A DNA stretch of 64,000 bases from Lepiota brunneoincarnata (lineage: Eukaryota > Basidiomycota > Agaricomycetes > Agaricales > Agaricaceae). Made by a program: the position numbers and the translations under genes. The stretch lies in contig JAEBUN010000001.1 of NCBI GenBank assembly GCA_023014365.1, forward strand, positions 3,534,001 to 3,598,000. Direction: 5' to 3'. The first letter of the stretch is position 1. Every line of letters begins with the position of its first letter. The notes beneath the pieces are model-generated. The model had not been told where the DNA came from, did no database searches, and saw only the letters and a program-made list of their open reading frames with translations. Of this stretch, positions 49,095-61,011 are shown piece by piece.

Positions 49095-49880
49095 TTACAC
49101 GCAACACCTCCTCCCTCTGAAATCCCCTAGGCCGGGAACGATGTACGCCCTCTCATTGAGGCCTTGATCGATCCGTCCCATTATCTGGTCAAGCAAGCCG
49201 AGAATTCAAGTTAAAGGGGACGTGAAAAAGAGGCCAGGTCCACCACTTTGGTAGTCGGGAAACGTGAACAAAAATTATCGAGGCCTTCTGGAATGGCGAT
49301 CTGGTACATGGCGCGATAAGGAGAAATGAAGGAGAGGATAGGGGAGTGTACGAGGTTCATGAGGATAATACATTTGGTGGGGGCACCATATTCTATGAGA
49401 ACGTCCACGGCTTTCATCGCAGAACCGCCGGTCGCCAGGCAACGTGAGTTTGAGCTTGAGTCAGAATCTTGAGACACACGCCTAGCATGGGATTGCATCT
49501 GAGGGAAATTTGGAGCAGAAGAGTTTGGGCAGTGCAGTTTCCTCATCCTGATGACATGGGTGAATAAGTGTTGAAATATGCCCGTCGGAAGAGGACAACG
49601 CCCCGGAAAACCTCCTAGAAACCAGTCCCCACAGCCCGCACACGACCACCATCCCACCGCACAGGCAGCAGTCATAGATTGATAACACCCACCTCTCCCA
49701 TACGCAGAATCAATATCTTGCCCTCGAAGCCAATGCCTCCGTATGTAGCACTGTAGATGCAGGTTCAGCACTTCTGCCAACCACCTGGCACTCCATGTGG
49801 GAGGTATGACTAGGTATGACAGTAATGGTGGTTGTGCCACCGTTAGATCTGGTGTCGTTGGTGGGGGATACCGGGGATTA
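49095..49880 (-). pseudogene. Uracil phosphoribosyltransferase, degenerate
   Basis: UPRT salvages uracil with PRPP to UMP. The minus strand holds the PRPP-binding signature LATGGSAMKAVDVLIEYG near 49,380-49,440. It also has GLDNFCSRFP near 49,255-49,285, the C-terminal GLNERAYIVPGLGDF near 49,115-49,160, and upstream HQDEETALPKLFCSKFP near 49,505-49,560. These lie in different frames. The intron before the ATGGSA exon lacks an AG acceptor, and the usual ending after GLGDF is changed. The N-terminal half is poorly recognisable. It is a pseudogene, lying next to the SDR array. Confidence 0.75.
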
Positions 49881-49929
49881 TGAGGAGGGGAAGATGCATG
49901 GCAGAGGTGTGTGTCCCGGCCGTATCACT

Positions 49930-50578
49930 GAGACCAAACAATTAGATGCCTCGTTCCCAACAACAAAATCTATTACAGCCACAACAGTTAGGCTTTAGCT
50001 CCTCCCAGAGCGCGTAGTCACATTCACCCACAAGATCCCTTGGCACGTTCATCCACCCGTCCTTGGAATGCAGCTGTAAGCACCAAAACCATCACACTCG
50101 CAACACCCTTCACGCGGATATTATTCACTTTGTCTAGGCCCCCAAGCCCGGGAAAACCCATATTTTTTAAATATGTTCCAATTCATCCAGAGGACCGTGA
50201 CCTTCTGAATAGGACTCTTGGCAAGCCCATATATCCCTCCCGGATGCATGATGATGGCGCGGACAGGATTTTCTTTGTGGGTGCCAGCCTCGAGGATAAG
50301 GCTGTCTTGGGCTTGATGTGCGTTTGTCTGCGGGTCATGTTGATTTCGAATCCAACATCAGTGTACTTTGGGATCTGGTCATAAGGGATGTGCTCCCCAC
50401 GGCTGTTGTCGCTAAGCACAGCAATCCCAGATACATGAATATACCGGGGAGGCTCACTGGGGTGAGATGCCGAATGATTCTCGAGGTCTGCGAGGGTGGC
50501 TAGGTACAACATCAGTAACTGTCCCTAGATGTAGCCTGTTGTGCGGAGGATGAAGAGGATAGGCTTGTCTTGAGCCAT
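49930..50578 (-). pseudogene. SDR copy A, internally deleted
   Basis: A degenerate copy of the NAD(P)-dependent SDR genes at 51,538 and 55,690. It starts at ATG 50,578 with the beginning of the Rossmann region, but the glycine motif is changed and a stop follows. About 250-300 bp are deleted. It continues at LYLATLADLENHSASHP, SGIAVLSDNSRGEHIPYD and DVGFEIN, and then decays up to the C-terminal region near 49,930. Confidence 0.8.
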
Positions 50579-51537
50579 TACGTCGGAAGAAGGGGTCCAA
50601 CTGATCGAAACCGGGCTGATCCTCGCGCTCAGTATCTAATTGCTTTCCCGCCGTTAAACTCTGGATGAAGACCGAACCGGTTCGACATTCTCATTCTATT
50701 AGTTCTTGTCGTGATTTCCCCTCCCCCCCCCAAGGAAGATAACCTGGAGCATTTTGTTAAAGGGTAGGAAATTCACTCTTTGGCCAAGAGCTTGATGATG
50801 TCATATTCCCGGAACCTGTATCGTCGTGTGGTTGATCACCCTCGATTGCAAAGGTGTTTTTTCATGATTATGTGGCGGAGTTGATATCCACATTCCCGCG
50901 GTTTATCGAGAGTAGTACTTAGGATGGACAAGTCTTGAGTCGTTCCCATATTAGTGCCAGATCAGAGCCGCATGAAGAGGTCCAGCACTAATGGTTAACT
51001 AAGTTGATACTGTTGAAAACAACCCAAAGAAGGTGATAGCGACGACGGCGCATATTCGAGAGAGACAACAACGACGGGGCAAAGAGGGGGTAGGGAGGTA
51101 AACGGACAAGAGTACCTACTGTAGACTAAGAGTATATGAACTACTTACAATGTCGCTACCCTGAGGTGGCCAGGCACACCACACATCGGCGTTCCGTCGG
51201 TTTGCCGGAATCACAAATTCCAACAGATACTAACACATGCTTCTGCAGCTAATAGCCTACGAATGCGGGCTCGCTCGCGACTACTTCGATGGATTAATTC
51301 GAGAGCTTTTGCTATGCGACTGACAGGACGTGCTGAGTTGTTTGATGATGTGAGGGTATGATTTGTAATTTGTCCAGGGTAGGGCGATTATGAATGAATG
51401 GTCGTTGATAACTAAATGCGTAGTACCAGCGTTTGGGATAAGAGGCATCCCATGAGACCATACAACTTGAAACCGGGACTAATATTTACATGGGTATCTC
51501 CAGATCTACAAATACTTGTCACCTCCCCCAATCCCTA
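50579..51537. repeat. Duplicated spacer, copy 1
   Basis: Non-coding. Parts align with 54,973-55,689, for example GCAAAGGTGTTTTTTCATGA with GCAAAGTTTTTTTTCATGAT, and TTTGCTATGCGACTGACAGG with TTTGCTATGCGAGCGACAGG. This shows that the SDR pair was duplicated as a block. Confidence 0.75.
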
Positions 51538-52838
51538 TCACAGTGCCTTCCCAACAACACCGTAATAGTATTCGAGCTCCTCATCAAGTGAATCCAAAAT
51601 CGCTTTTTTGGCTGTCTCCGTTGCCTCCCAACCTAACCCCATCAGCCTCTCGGGAATAGCAACCTGGTTGCTACCAAACAGGAACCAGCCATCTATGGTC
51701 ATCTTGTCAGCACGGATCTTCTGCTAAAAGGTATCGGAAACTTACCAGGGCCACCTACAGAATCGGCAAGAGCATCCGGCATGCGATGACCACCGGGTTG
51801 CCCAATGAGTCCTTTCTTGTACATAAACTAGCCAAAGAACCGTTAACTCAACATAGTCTGAACGCAGAACGAATCCACTATCACTTACATCACCAAATTT
51901 GGTCGCCAGCTGGGCTTGAGTAACGTTAGATGCCTCGTTGCCCACAACGAAATCTAACACAACCGTAGCAGTTTGGATTTAGCCCCCCTCCTCTTGAAGC
52001 GTGTAGTCATATTTGTCCACTCACAGAATCCCTTAGCGCCTTCATCTGCCCGCCCCTCCAATGCACTTCGAAAGACCAAGACCATCGCACTCGCAAGATC
52101 CTTTGCATGGACACTGCTTAGCACACTTTGTCCAGGTCCCCACGTCCCGGCAAACCCGCATTTTACAAAAATATTCCAGTACATCCGAATCAAGAGCGTG
52201 ATCTTCTGCACAGGACTCCCGCCAAGGCCGTACACCAATCCCGGATACACGATGATGGTGCGGATAGGATTTTCCTTGCGGGTGCCTGCCTCAACGATGA
52301 GCTTCTCTTGGTCTATATGGGGACTTGTCGGTGGACATGCGTTGATGTCGAATCCAACGTCTGTGTACTTTGGAATTCGGTCATAAGGGACGTGTTCCCC
52401 ACGGGTGTTATCACTGAGCAAAGTTACTCCGGATATCTGGATGAAGAGGGGTGGATTGTTAGGGTGAGATGCCGAGTTCTTCTTGAGACCCGCGAGGATG
52501 GCTGGGTGCAGCATTAATAAGGTTTGGAGTGATATGGCAGTGGGACATTACAGATAATGCTCGGGACATGGACGATAGTGGTTACATTGATAACATAGTC
52601 CGCTTTGGCTGCACTGTTCTTGGATGATAGTGTCGGAGTCAAGGTCGCCTTCCACGATGGTGATGTCGTCCCACAGCTCCTTCAGTTGTGCGATGCGCTC
52701 TTGGGTGGGGTTACGCACGAGGGCTGTGACATTGAATTTGCTTTTGAGATCGTGTTGTTGTTTGAGCTGGAGGAGGAGTTGTCCCCCGATGTAGCCTGTT
52801 GCGCCAAGGATGAAGAGGGTAGGCTTGTCTTGAGCCAT
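51538..52838 (-). pseudogene. NAD(P)-binding extended SDR (epimerase/NmrA-like), copy B
   Basis: An oxidoreductase with a Rossmann fold; substrate unknown. ATG 52,838 gives MAQDKPTLFILGATGYIGG, the NAD(P) glycine motif. Then ALVRNPTQERIAQLKELWDD. Near 52,612 one base is inserted relative to copy D, which breaks the frame just before the DYVINV strand. The rest is open: LFIQISGVTLLSDN, EHVPYDRIPKYTD, the IIVYPGLVYGLGG strand, and SVLSSVHAKDLASAMVLVF. Short C-terminal exons end in GLGWEATETAKKA and ELEYYYGVVGKAL (stop 51,538). The fold and length fit a YLL056C-type epimerase-like protein. Confidence 0.82.
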
Positions 52839-53395
52839 CACGCCGAATGAAGGGGGCCGAACTGATGGGGGGGGTAGGCTTGTTCTCGCTCTTGGTACCA
52901 TCGGTTCTTATCCTTGATCTTCGTTCCGCACGGACAGTAAATTACAAAATCTCGATTCTTGTCCTTGCTTTGGGAAGAAGAAGCTCTATGACGCGAGATT
53001 CCTGGAACCTGAGTCATCACCGTCGGTTGCGGATGGTGGACTACGAGTCTTCCAACCGTTGGACTCTTTTTTCTGTAAAATGCTGTTTAGCCGAACATGC
53101 CGAAATCATTGTATCAAAACGATGATGATATCATTACTTATTTCGAGCAGAAGCGGCTGGTCACGAGCCTGCGCAGAGGATATTATTTAAGGATCGTGTG
53201 GCGGGGCTGGAGCGTTACCTAGCCTGGAAATTAGAGCAAGTCCCGCATTCCCGAACCGACATCAAGACCAACAGCCAAACTTTCATGAATCAATGCCGCA
53301 CGCCGGATGGGGCTGCCCTCAAACGTGCTCATGCTGCCCCGGACTGCGCAGCTCCAGACGTCGCGCACAGTTCAACTGGCTGGGACAGGGAAGGT
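52839..53395. repeat. Duplicated spacer between SDR and membrane gene, copy 1
   Basis: Non-coding. Aligns with parts of 56,990-57,620, sharing TTACCTAGCCTGGAAATTA, ACCGACATCAAGACCAACAG and GGGGTGATTTCCTG. About 1 kb present in copy 2 (from about 57,620 to 58,630) is missing here, and with it the 3' end of the membrane gene. Confidence 0.75.
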
Positions 53396-54386
53396 TTAAG
53401 GGGTGATTTCCTGTGCTGTGCTGACCAGATCGAAAGTTCCATTGACGAAAGTCCAGATACCACCAAGAAGAGCAAAACCACTCAGCACTGATCCCTCAGT
53501 ATGATCTTGATCAACCCTCATCTCCACAAATTCATTTCTGCTTAGTCGCAATGTTGCGGTAGTATTGTCCTTGGAGACGAAGGGACCTGAATCTGGGGCG
53601 AGAGAGTGGACATTCGCGACCACCGTATCACGAGACTGGAATCGTTTCAGCACATATGAACGATGCAGAGAATGTGAGCCACTCACCTGCGATATCCCAA
53701 AAGCATGGTTGCTCCAGATCTCAAGATGCGCCGTCTAATGGACTTGGAATAAATGCTGGGGAGACGTGGTCCTGGAAATAGGGCTGTTGGAAAGGTATTG
53801 TAGACTGGCTCAATATCCTCGGACATGTCTGCCAAGTCAATAAAAACCACAAAAACCAGTACCCTCCGGGAATAGAAATCATTGAAATTGATCCCAGCAT
53901 TTAGAGCGGGGTCGGGGGCCTTGTACCCGATCGTGATCAGGATGTCAATATCCCCAAATGAGCCAATGGAATCCATTTCACAAGATGGAGATGCTCCAGG
54001 CTGATATAGTTGGCTCCCTGCGGGAGGCTGATACTTGACCACCAGGATCTGCGACAGGAGGTTCAATAACACGGGCACGTCAATCAATGCAAAATCAGGA
54101 CTGGAATGTAGTCCACAAGCTGCAAAGGGAATGTTGGATTCGGGGATGGAAATGGTTCTAACCGGCGTCGTGGCTGGGTATGTGTTAGTCTCAACAAGGT
54201 GCATACAATGTTTTAATGGGCGTGAAGTTGCGCTGTTGGGCTATTTGGTTAGCAACTAGAGCATAGGATATCATGAGTGCCATAGCAATGAGGCAGAGAC
54301 CAGTCGAGGCTTCCTCTAATCAGTCGGATGATCTAGTTATTTGTGCTGTAATTGAAAAAACATTGGCCAAGGAATGAAGCTGAGGT
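53396..54386 (-). pseudogene. Multi-pass membrane protein, copy B, truncated at both ends
   Basis: Exons with TNTYPATTPVRTISIPESN, DILITIGYKAPDP, SRRVLVFVVFIDLADM and ATMLLGYRR are followed by an intron and VLKRFQSRDTVVANVHSLAP. Then comes a hydrophobic SGFALLGGIWTFVNGTF. After this the sequence diverges (deletion of the last TM segment and tail found in copy C). The N-terminal side is cut at about 54,386, where SDR copy C sequence begins. Function unknown. Confidence 0.72.
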
Positions 54387-54972
54387 TTTCTTTGCGGGTG
54401 GCAGCTTCGAGGATTAGGTTGTTTTGGCCTTGATGGGCGTTTGCCTGCGGACGAGTGTTGAAGTCGAATCCAACGCCAGTGTACTGTACTTTGAAATTTG
54501 GTCGTAGGGGATGTGCTCCCCATGACTATTGTCGCTAAGTATCAGCAATCCCGGATACATGAATATACAGGGGAGGCTTATTGGGATGAGATAATGTTTT
54601 TCTAGGCCTGCGAGGGTGGCTAGATACAGGATTAATGGGCATTTGGATGTGGGGGGAAGTGGAGATTGGGACATTACAGGTAATGCTTTGGAGATGCTCG
54701 CTGCTCGCTGCATTGGTGACATATTCCGCTTTGACACACTGTTCTTTGATGACGGTGCCTGAGTCGAGGCCGCCTTCGATGATAATGATATCGTCCCACA
54801 GCTCCTTCAGCTGTGGGATACGTTCTTGGGTGGGGTTGCGCACAAGGGCTGTGAGGTTGAATTTGTCGCTGAGGTTGTGCTTTTCCCCTAGTTGCTAGAG
54901 TAGCTGTCCTTAGATGTAGCCTGTTATGCGTCGGATGAAGAGGGTCGGCTTGTGACACTTGTCTTGGGCCAT
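54387..54972 (-). pseudogene. SDR copy C, truncated and fused to membrane-gene sequence
   Basis: ATG 54,972 gives a degenerate Rossmann start. Readable blocks are VRNPTQERIPQLKELWDD, SGIADT-like residues and EHIPYDQISKY in different frames. It stops abruptly at about 54,386, inside the region equivalent to KENPIRT, where membrane-gene copy B begins. Counterpart of copy A in the second block. Confidence 0.78.
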
Positions 54973-55689
54973 TGCGTCGGATAAGGGGGGTCAACTGATT
55001 GAAACCAGGTTGATCTTCGCGCCCGGTATCTAGTTGCTTTCCTACCGTTAAACTCTTGATGAACCCGAACCGGATAGATGCTGCATTCTATTAGTCCTTG
55101 TCGTTTCCCTGCAGAAGGTGAGTTGGAGCATATTGTTAAAGGGTGGGAATTTCAGTGTTTGGCGAGTAGCTTTATAATGTCATATTCCCTGAATCTGCAT
55201 CGTCGTGTGGCTCGATTGCAAAGTTTTTTTTCATGATTATGTGGCTGAGCTGGGATCCACGTTCCTGCAATTCATCGAGAGTGTTACTTGGAATGAACAA
55301 CTTTTCTTGAGTTGTTCTTAAATTAGCGCCAGACCTGAGCCACATGCAGGGGCCCAGTACTACTGGGTAACCAAGTTGATATTAACGCATGTTTCTGCAG
55401 CTAATGGCTTATGAATGCGAGCTCGATCGCGACTACTTCGGGGGATTTGTTTGGGAGCTTTTGCTATGCGAGCGACAGGAGGTGCTGAGTTGTTTGATGA
55501 CGTGAGAATACGGTTTGGAGTTTGTCAATGGTAGGGCGATTTTTAGTGATTGGTCGTTGATCACTTAATGCGTGGCACAAAGGTTTGGGAAAGGGGGCGT
55601 CTCATGAGACCATACAACTTGAAACCGGGCTGAATTTTGACATGGTTATTTCCAGATCTACAAATACTTGTCACCTTCCCCAATCTCTA
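54973..55689. repeat. Duplicated spacer, copy 2
   Basis: Non-coding. Aligns with 50,579-51,537 at high identity over long stretches, with small deletions. Confidence 0.75.
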
Positions 55690-56989
55690 TCACGGTGCCT
55701 TCCCAATAACACGGTGATAACATTCGAGCTCCTCATCAAGTGAGTCCAAAAGCGCTTTTTTGCGTGTCTCCACCGCCCCCCAACCTAACCCCTTCGGTCT
55801 CTCGGCAATAGCAATCTGGTTACTACCAAAAATGGACCAACCATCTACGTTCGTCTTGTCAGCGGAGTCTTCTGCTGAAAGGTATCGGAAACCTACAAGG
55901 ACCACCCACAGAATTAGCAATATCATCCGGCATAGGATGAATACCAGGCTGCTTAATGAGTCCTTTCTTGTACATGAACTAGCGAAAGGACCGTCAAATC
56001 AACACGGTCTGAACGCAGAACGAATCCACTGCCACTTACATCACCGATCTTGCTCGCCAGCTGGGCTTGAGTAACGTTAGATGCCTCGTCGCCTACAACG
56101 AAATCTAACACAACCGTGACAGTTTGGTTTTAGTCCCTCCTCTCGAAGCGCATAGTCATAATTGCCCACTCACAGAATCCCTTGGCACCTTCATCCGCCC
56201 GCCCTTCCAATGCGGCTTGAAACACCAAGATCATCGCACTCGCAACATCCTTCACATGGACACTATTAACCACACTTTTTCCGGGTCCCCACGTCCCGGC
56301 AAACCCGCACTTTTCAAAAATATTCCAGTACATCCGAATAAAGAGCGTGACCTTCTGCATAGGACTCTCGCCAAGGCCGTACACCCATCCTGGGTACACG
56401 ATGATGGTGCGGATAGGGTTTTCTTTGTGGGATGCCTGCCTCAACTATGAGCTTCTCTTGGTCCTATATGAAGACTTGTCGGTGGACATGCGTTGATGTC
56501 GAATCCAACGTCTGTGTGCTTTGGAATTTGGTCGTAGGGGATGTGTTCTCCACGGCTGTTATCACCGAACAAAGTTATTCCGGATATCTGGATATAGAGG
56601 GGCGGTTTGTTAGGGTGAGATGCCGAGTTCTTCTTGAGACCCTCGAGAATGGCTGGGTGCAGCATTGATAAGGTGTGGAATGACGTAGAAATTAGAACGT
56701 TACAGATAATGCTCGGGACATGGATGATGCTGGATACATTGATAACATAGTCCGCTTTGGCGCACTGTTCTTGGATGATAATGTCGGAGTCAAGGTCGCC
56801 TTCCACGACGGTGATGTCGTCCCACAGCTCCTTCAGTTGTGCGATGCGCTCTTGGGTGGGATTGCGCACGAGGGCCGCGACATTGAATTTGCTTTTGAGA
56901 TCGTGTTGTTGTTTGAGCTGGAGGAGGAGTTGTCCCCCAATGTAGCCTGTTGCACCAAGGATGAAGAGGGTAGGCTTGTTTTGAGCCAT
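55690..56989 (-). pseudogene. NAD(P)-binding extended SDR, copy D
   Basis: ATG 56,989 gives MAQNKPTLFILGATGYIGG. The frame is open through ALVRNPTQERIAQLKELW, DYVINVSSIIHVPSIICN (the part broken in copy B) and IQISGITLFGDNSRGEHIPYD. Two single-base insertions relative to copy B, near 56,453 and 56,425, destroy the frame around HIDQEKLIVEAG. Downstream it reads IIVYPGWVYGLGESP and SVVNSVHVKDVASAMILVF, and ends in DSLDEELECYHRVIGKAP (stop 55,690). The active site and substrate cannot be assigned. Confidence 0.82.
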
Positions 56990-58170
56990 CACGTCGAATA
57001 GGGGGGATTGAACTGATGGGGGTAGGCTAGTCCTAGTTCTTGGTATGACCAAACCGGACAGATGTTCCCATCCCATTGATTCTTATCTTGATCTTCTTTC
57101 CACACGGCAAGTACATTACAAAATCTTGTCAAAAGGTGGGAAATTCTTGCTTCGGGCAAAAGCTTTGGGACGGGAGATTCCTGGAACCAGAGTCGTCGTT
57201 GCCGTTTTCATCACCGTCGATTGCAGAGAGTATTGTTTAAGAATCATGTGGTGGGGCTGGGATCTATGTTTCCGCAATAACAAGTAGAGTGTTACCTAGC
57301 CTGGAAATTAAGCAAGTCCCGAGCCACATACGGAAACTAGGAATTGCCATAGAATCTCAAACCATGCACATCCCCATGGTCAGTGACCTGCGAGTCCGAG
57401 CGTAGTTTGGAAGGCAGTGTTTATGATTTTTATAGGGTATGTTTTTACTGTGTCAGCATTCCCTAACCGACATCAAGACCAACAGGCAAACCCCCCACGA
57501 ACCAAAGCCGCACGCCTAGTAGGGTTACCCCAAACGTGCTTACGCTGCACAGCTCCAGCCGTCACCCACAGTTGGCTGAGACAGGGAGGAATTAAGGGGT
57601 GATTTCCTGCGCCGTCCTGATCAGATCATCAGGTTGTCAGGAGAAAACTGGCTGGACCACTTGTGAAGGCATTGGCCTCGGGGAAAATATGTGTGGGGGG
57701 TTGATTCTGCGTGATAAAGGAGGTGAATGCTATCCAGCTGTGACCGAATGTGATGGTGGTCGCGTGCGGGGGCCATGGAGGTTGGTCTCCGGGAAGTTTG
57801 TTGATGCATAAAGATCAGCATGATTTCCATCCAACGGCTGGGCTTCAACCACCATTCACCCGTTTCTGCAATAGTCGTGTCTTCCCAGACAAGGAAAGCA
57901 TCGCCCGACCTTTTCTGTTTGATGTATCCTTCAGAACTCACCACTCACCATGCACCTCCCTTCCATGCCAGGAATGTGTCGCATGTCTCTGACCCAAATT
58001 CAAACTCACATCACCCAGCTACCGGCAGTTCTGCGGTTTCGTGTGGAAAGCTATGGATGCCCCTTCTGGACATGGGCCGCCTGCCGAATGTATTATCTTT
58101 GTTCTGTCACAAATAATCCTACGACATTGATCGGACATTGTACACACGCGCAGAATCGATTCCATAGCTG
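56990..58170. repeat. Duplicated spacer between SDR and membrane gene, copy 2 (longer)
   Basis: The left 0.6 kb matches 52,839-53,400. The remainder up to 58,170 has no counterpart in block 1. Small frames (57,417-58,174) overlap on both strands and show no recognisable protein. Confidence 0.6.
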
Positions 58171-61011
58171 CTAAGTACGAGAAAGACCCTGGTTGGACAC
58201 CAGAGCTTCAAGCTGCATCACCCTAGCCATCAATGCTCGAATTTCGGCTTCGTCAACCCTGCAGTGTTCCTTTTCCGTTGAATCTTCACCGGGGCGTTCG
58301 CGGTCCGCGGACTGATCGCTAGTATGGAGTGGCAAAGGTGAATCACTGGACCTGGAATCATTGCCAGGCGGTAATTGCTCCATTTCCGCATCACCAACAT
58401 CTAGCAAGTGCTCTCGGAGGATTGATATAGTCAGTGCCTGTTCTTCTGATGAAGGAGCGGGGTATCGGGTGAAGAGTGTTCCCCTCTGTCCTTGTAGGAA
58501 ATGAATTACTCCGTAGGTTGACAACGGTTTAATTCCTGGTGACACAAACGGTATAAGATATATGTAAGGACCGATAACCAGTTGAACGCACCAAAGAGGA
58601 CGAGGAACAAGGTGCTTCCGAAAATCATTGCAAAAGTCCCATTGACGAAAGTCCAGATACCACCAAGAAGAGCAAAACCACTCAGTGCTGAACCCTCAGT
58701 ATAATCTTGATCTACCCTCATCTCCACAAATTCATTTCTGCTTAGTCGCAATGTTGGGGTAGTATTGTCCTTGGGGACGAAAGGACCTGAATCTGGGGCG
58801 AGAGAGTGGACATTCGCGACCACCGTATCACGAGACTGGAATCGTTTCAACACATGAACGATAGAGAGAATGTAAATCACTCACCTGCGATATTCCAAAC
58901 ACGGTTGCTCCAGATCTCAAGATGCGCCGTCCAATGGATTTGGAATAAATGCCGGAGAGATGCGATCCTGGATATAGGGCTGTTGGAAAGGTATTGTAGA
59001 CTAGCTCAATATCCCCCGCAATATCTGCCGAGTTGGTAAAAACGACAAAAACCAGTACCCTCCGAGAAATCATTGAAGTTGACACCAATGTTTCGAGCAG
59101 GGTCGGGGGTCTTGTACCCGATTGTGATCAGGATGTCAATGTCATCCAATGAACCAATGGAATCCATTTCACAAGAGATGGAGACACTCCGATCTGATAT
59201 AGTTGGCTCGCTGCAGGGGGCTGATACTATACTACCGGGATCTGCGACGGGAGGTTCAATAACACGGGCACGTCAATCAATGCAAAAACAGGACTGGAAC
59301 GTAACCCACAAGGCCATAAACGCTGCGCAGGGAAGGTTACATTCAGGGATGGAAATGGTTCTAACCGGCGTCGTGGCTGGGTATGTGTTAGTCTCAACAG
59401 TTCAGGTGTTTAGCGTCTGACCGGAATGACCTACTAGAATAATCACCGTGAGATTTTCAGGCGAGTAATCAGAGGGTGTCACAAGACCTGATGCATCTGA
59501 CGACGCATACAATGTTTTAATGGGCGTGAAGTTGCGTTGTTGGTGTAAGGATCGGACGCGCGCTGGCAGCAGAGCCACCAATGCACGACCTCTCCTCACT
59601 AGTCCGGACAGACAATCTTCGGACGTCTCCTCATTCCGACCCGATTTCCCAACTTCAGAATTTCAAATCCGACATTCCATCCCGACGTCAAATTCGTCCA
59701 TCGCCATGCCACCCACACATCCGCACCCCAACTCTGCATATTGGGCGGGTATCCACGCCTTACAAAAGGGCCCCTTGAAGGCCCACTGTCTCACAGTATG
59801 TGCCCCTCATACGTTTCTTTTCTCTTTTCTCCCTGTTTCTTTTCTCTTTTCTCTCCGTTTCCATTCCACGCTCGAGTTACACGACCGCAACGTCGTCGAG
59901 CCACTTGACAAGCCATTCAACTAGCTTTTCTTTTCCTTTCTTTTCTTTTTTATTATTATCGCTTTTGTTTCAGCTTTTCTGCTCAAAATGCCCTATCTAC
60001 CTTAAATACGGTTCGGATGTGTAGAATAGGGACCAGAAAAATACGACCCCGAGTCTCGTAAAAAAGTGCCCGTGTGCACTTGTTCCTTCACCTTCTTTCA
60101 AACACGTCTGGGTCAAAACCCATAACGACCAGCAGTAGCGGTCGTACCTCGCATCCCCTCTCGAACACACGCCATTTGCCCTCACTTCATTGGGCAATTG
60201 GGTTAGCGACTAGAGCATAGAATGTCATGAGTGCCATGGCAATAAGGCAGAGACCAGCAAGGCCTCCTCTAATCAGTTGAATGATCCAATTATCTGTGCT
60301 GTAATTCAAATAAGCATTGGCCAAGGAATGAAGCTGAGGAATCCGGCACCTGAACCGTCTAGTGAAGGGCTGTGTCCCAAATATGAGCCTCAGCCGTCCA
60401 CCCTGCAGATAAAGGGATGAAGCTGGTAATATGTCATAGACCTTAAACATGTTTGCTCCCCCCTGTGAGAGAGAACATCCCACAGGCCTATGAGAAATGA
60501 AGAGAGAACAAATGCCAGCAGCAAACACAAGGAACCAAGGGTGAAAGTGAAACCTGGATCAGGAATGTGAAATAGCCTGTGTGGGTTAAGGAATAGGATG
60601 GCATCCACTAGCGGGAAGACCACTGGCTCTGTTATCAGCAGTTTCTACTTGCAGCTAGAAAGAGCCTAGCATACCCCCGACGACTTCAGCCATCAGAAGC
60701 ACCAAATTACATATTACGAGCCAGTATTTCCATGGGTGTATACTGTAATCTGTCTCTGTATCAATATCTCAGCATGTTATCAAAGCGGCTCGACAAACCT
60801 GAGTATATGGTGCATCAAAATGACAGTAGGAGCAAAAAAAAGTCTGTGGGGCAAGTGTTCCCCAATTGACCCATAGCAATTGGCCATAAGTCCTCCAGGG
60901 AGTCATTACGCCATAGGTTTCAACTGCAATATAAACAAGAGCACTGAAGATAACCCCCCGAACAACAATCTTCCGCAGCAATGACAGAAGAGCGACAGGG
61001 TCCTGGGGCAT
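58171..61011 (-). pseudogene. Multi-pass membrane protein, copy C, split by a solo LTR
   Basis: ATG 61,011 with a hydrophobic N-terminus (KIVVRGVIFSALVYIAVETYG). The second exon has HPWKYWLVICNLVLLMAEVV, the third FTFTLGSLCLLLAFVLSSFLIGLWDVL, and then WIIQLIRGGLAGLCLIAMAL, MTFYALVANPIAQ. Here the 646-bp LTR (59,544-60,189) interrupts the coding sequence. It resumes with RNFTPIKTLYASSDASG, ETNTYPATTPVRTISIPE-like residues, SRRVLVFVVFTNSADI, VLKRFQSRDTVVANVHSLAP, and a last hydrophobic MIFGSTLFLVLFGAFNWL. The C-terminal exon is acidic and helical (RALMARVMQLEALVSNQ), stop 58,171. The last junction is not resolved. At least six hydrophobic segments; family function unknown. Confidence 0.7.
59544..60189. 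mobile_element. Probable solo LTR inside the membrane gene
   Basis: Copy B shows that the sequence between GTTGCGTTGTTGG and TTGGGC is inserted. It starts TGTAAGGATCGG and ends CTCACTTCA (TG...CA), with TTGG on both sides (4 bp; 5 bp only with a mismatch). It contains CTTTT-rich tracts and a TTATTATTATCG stretch, and is rich in CpG. No coding capacity. Confidence 0.7.
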
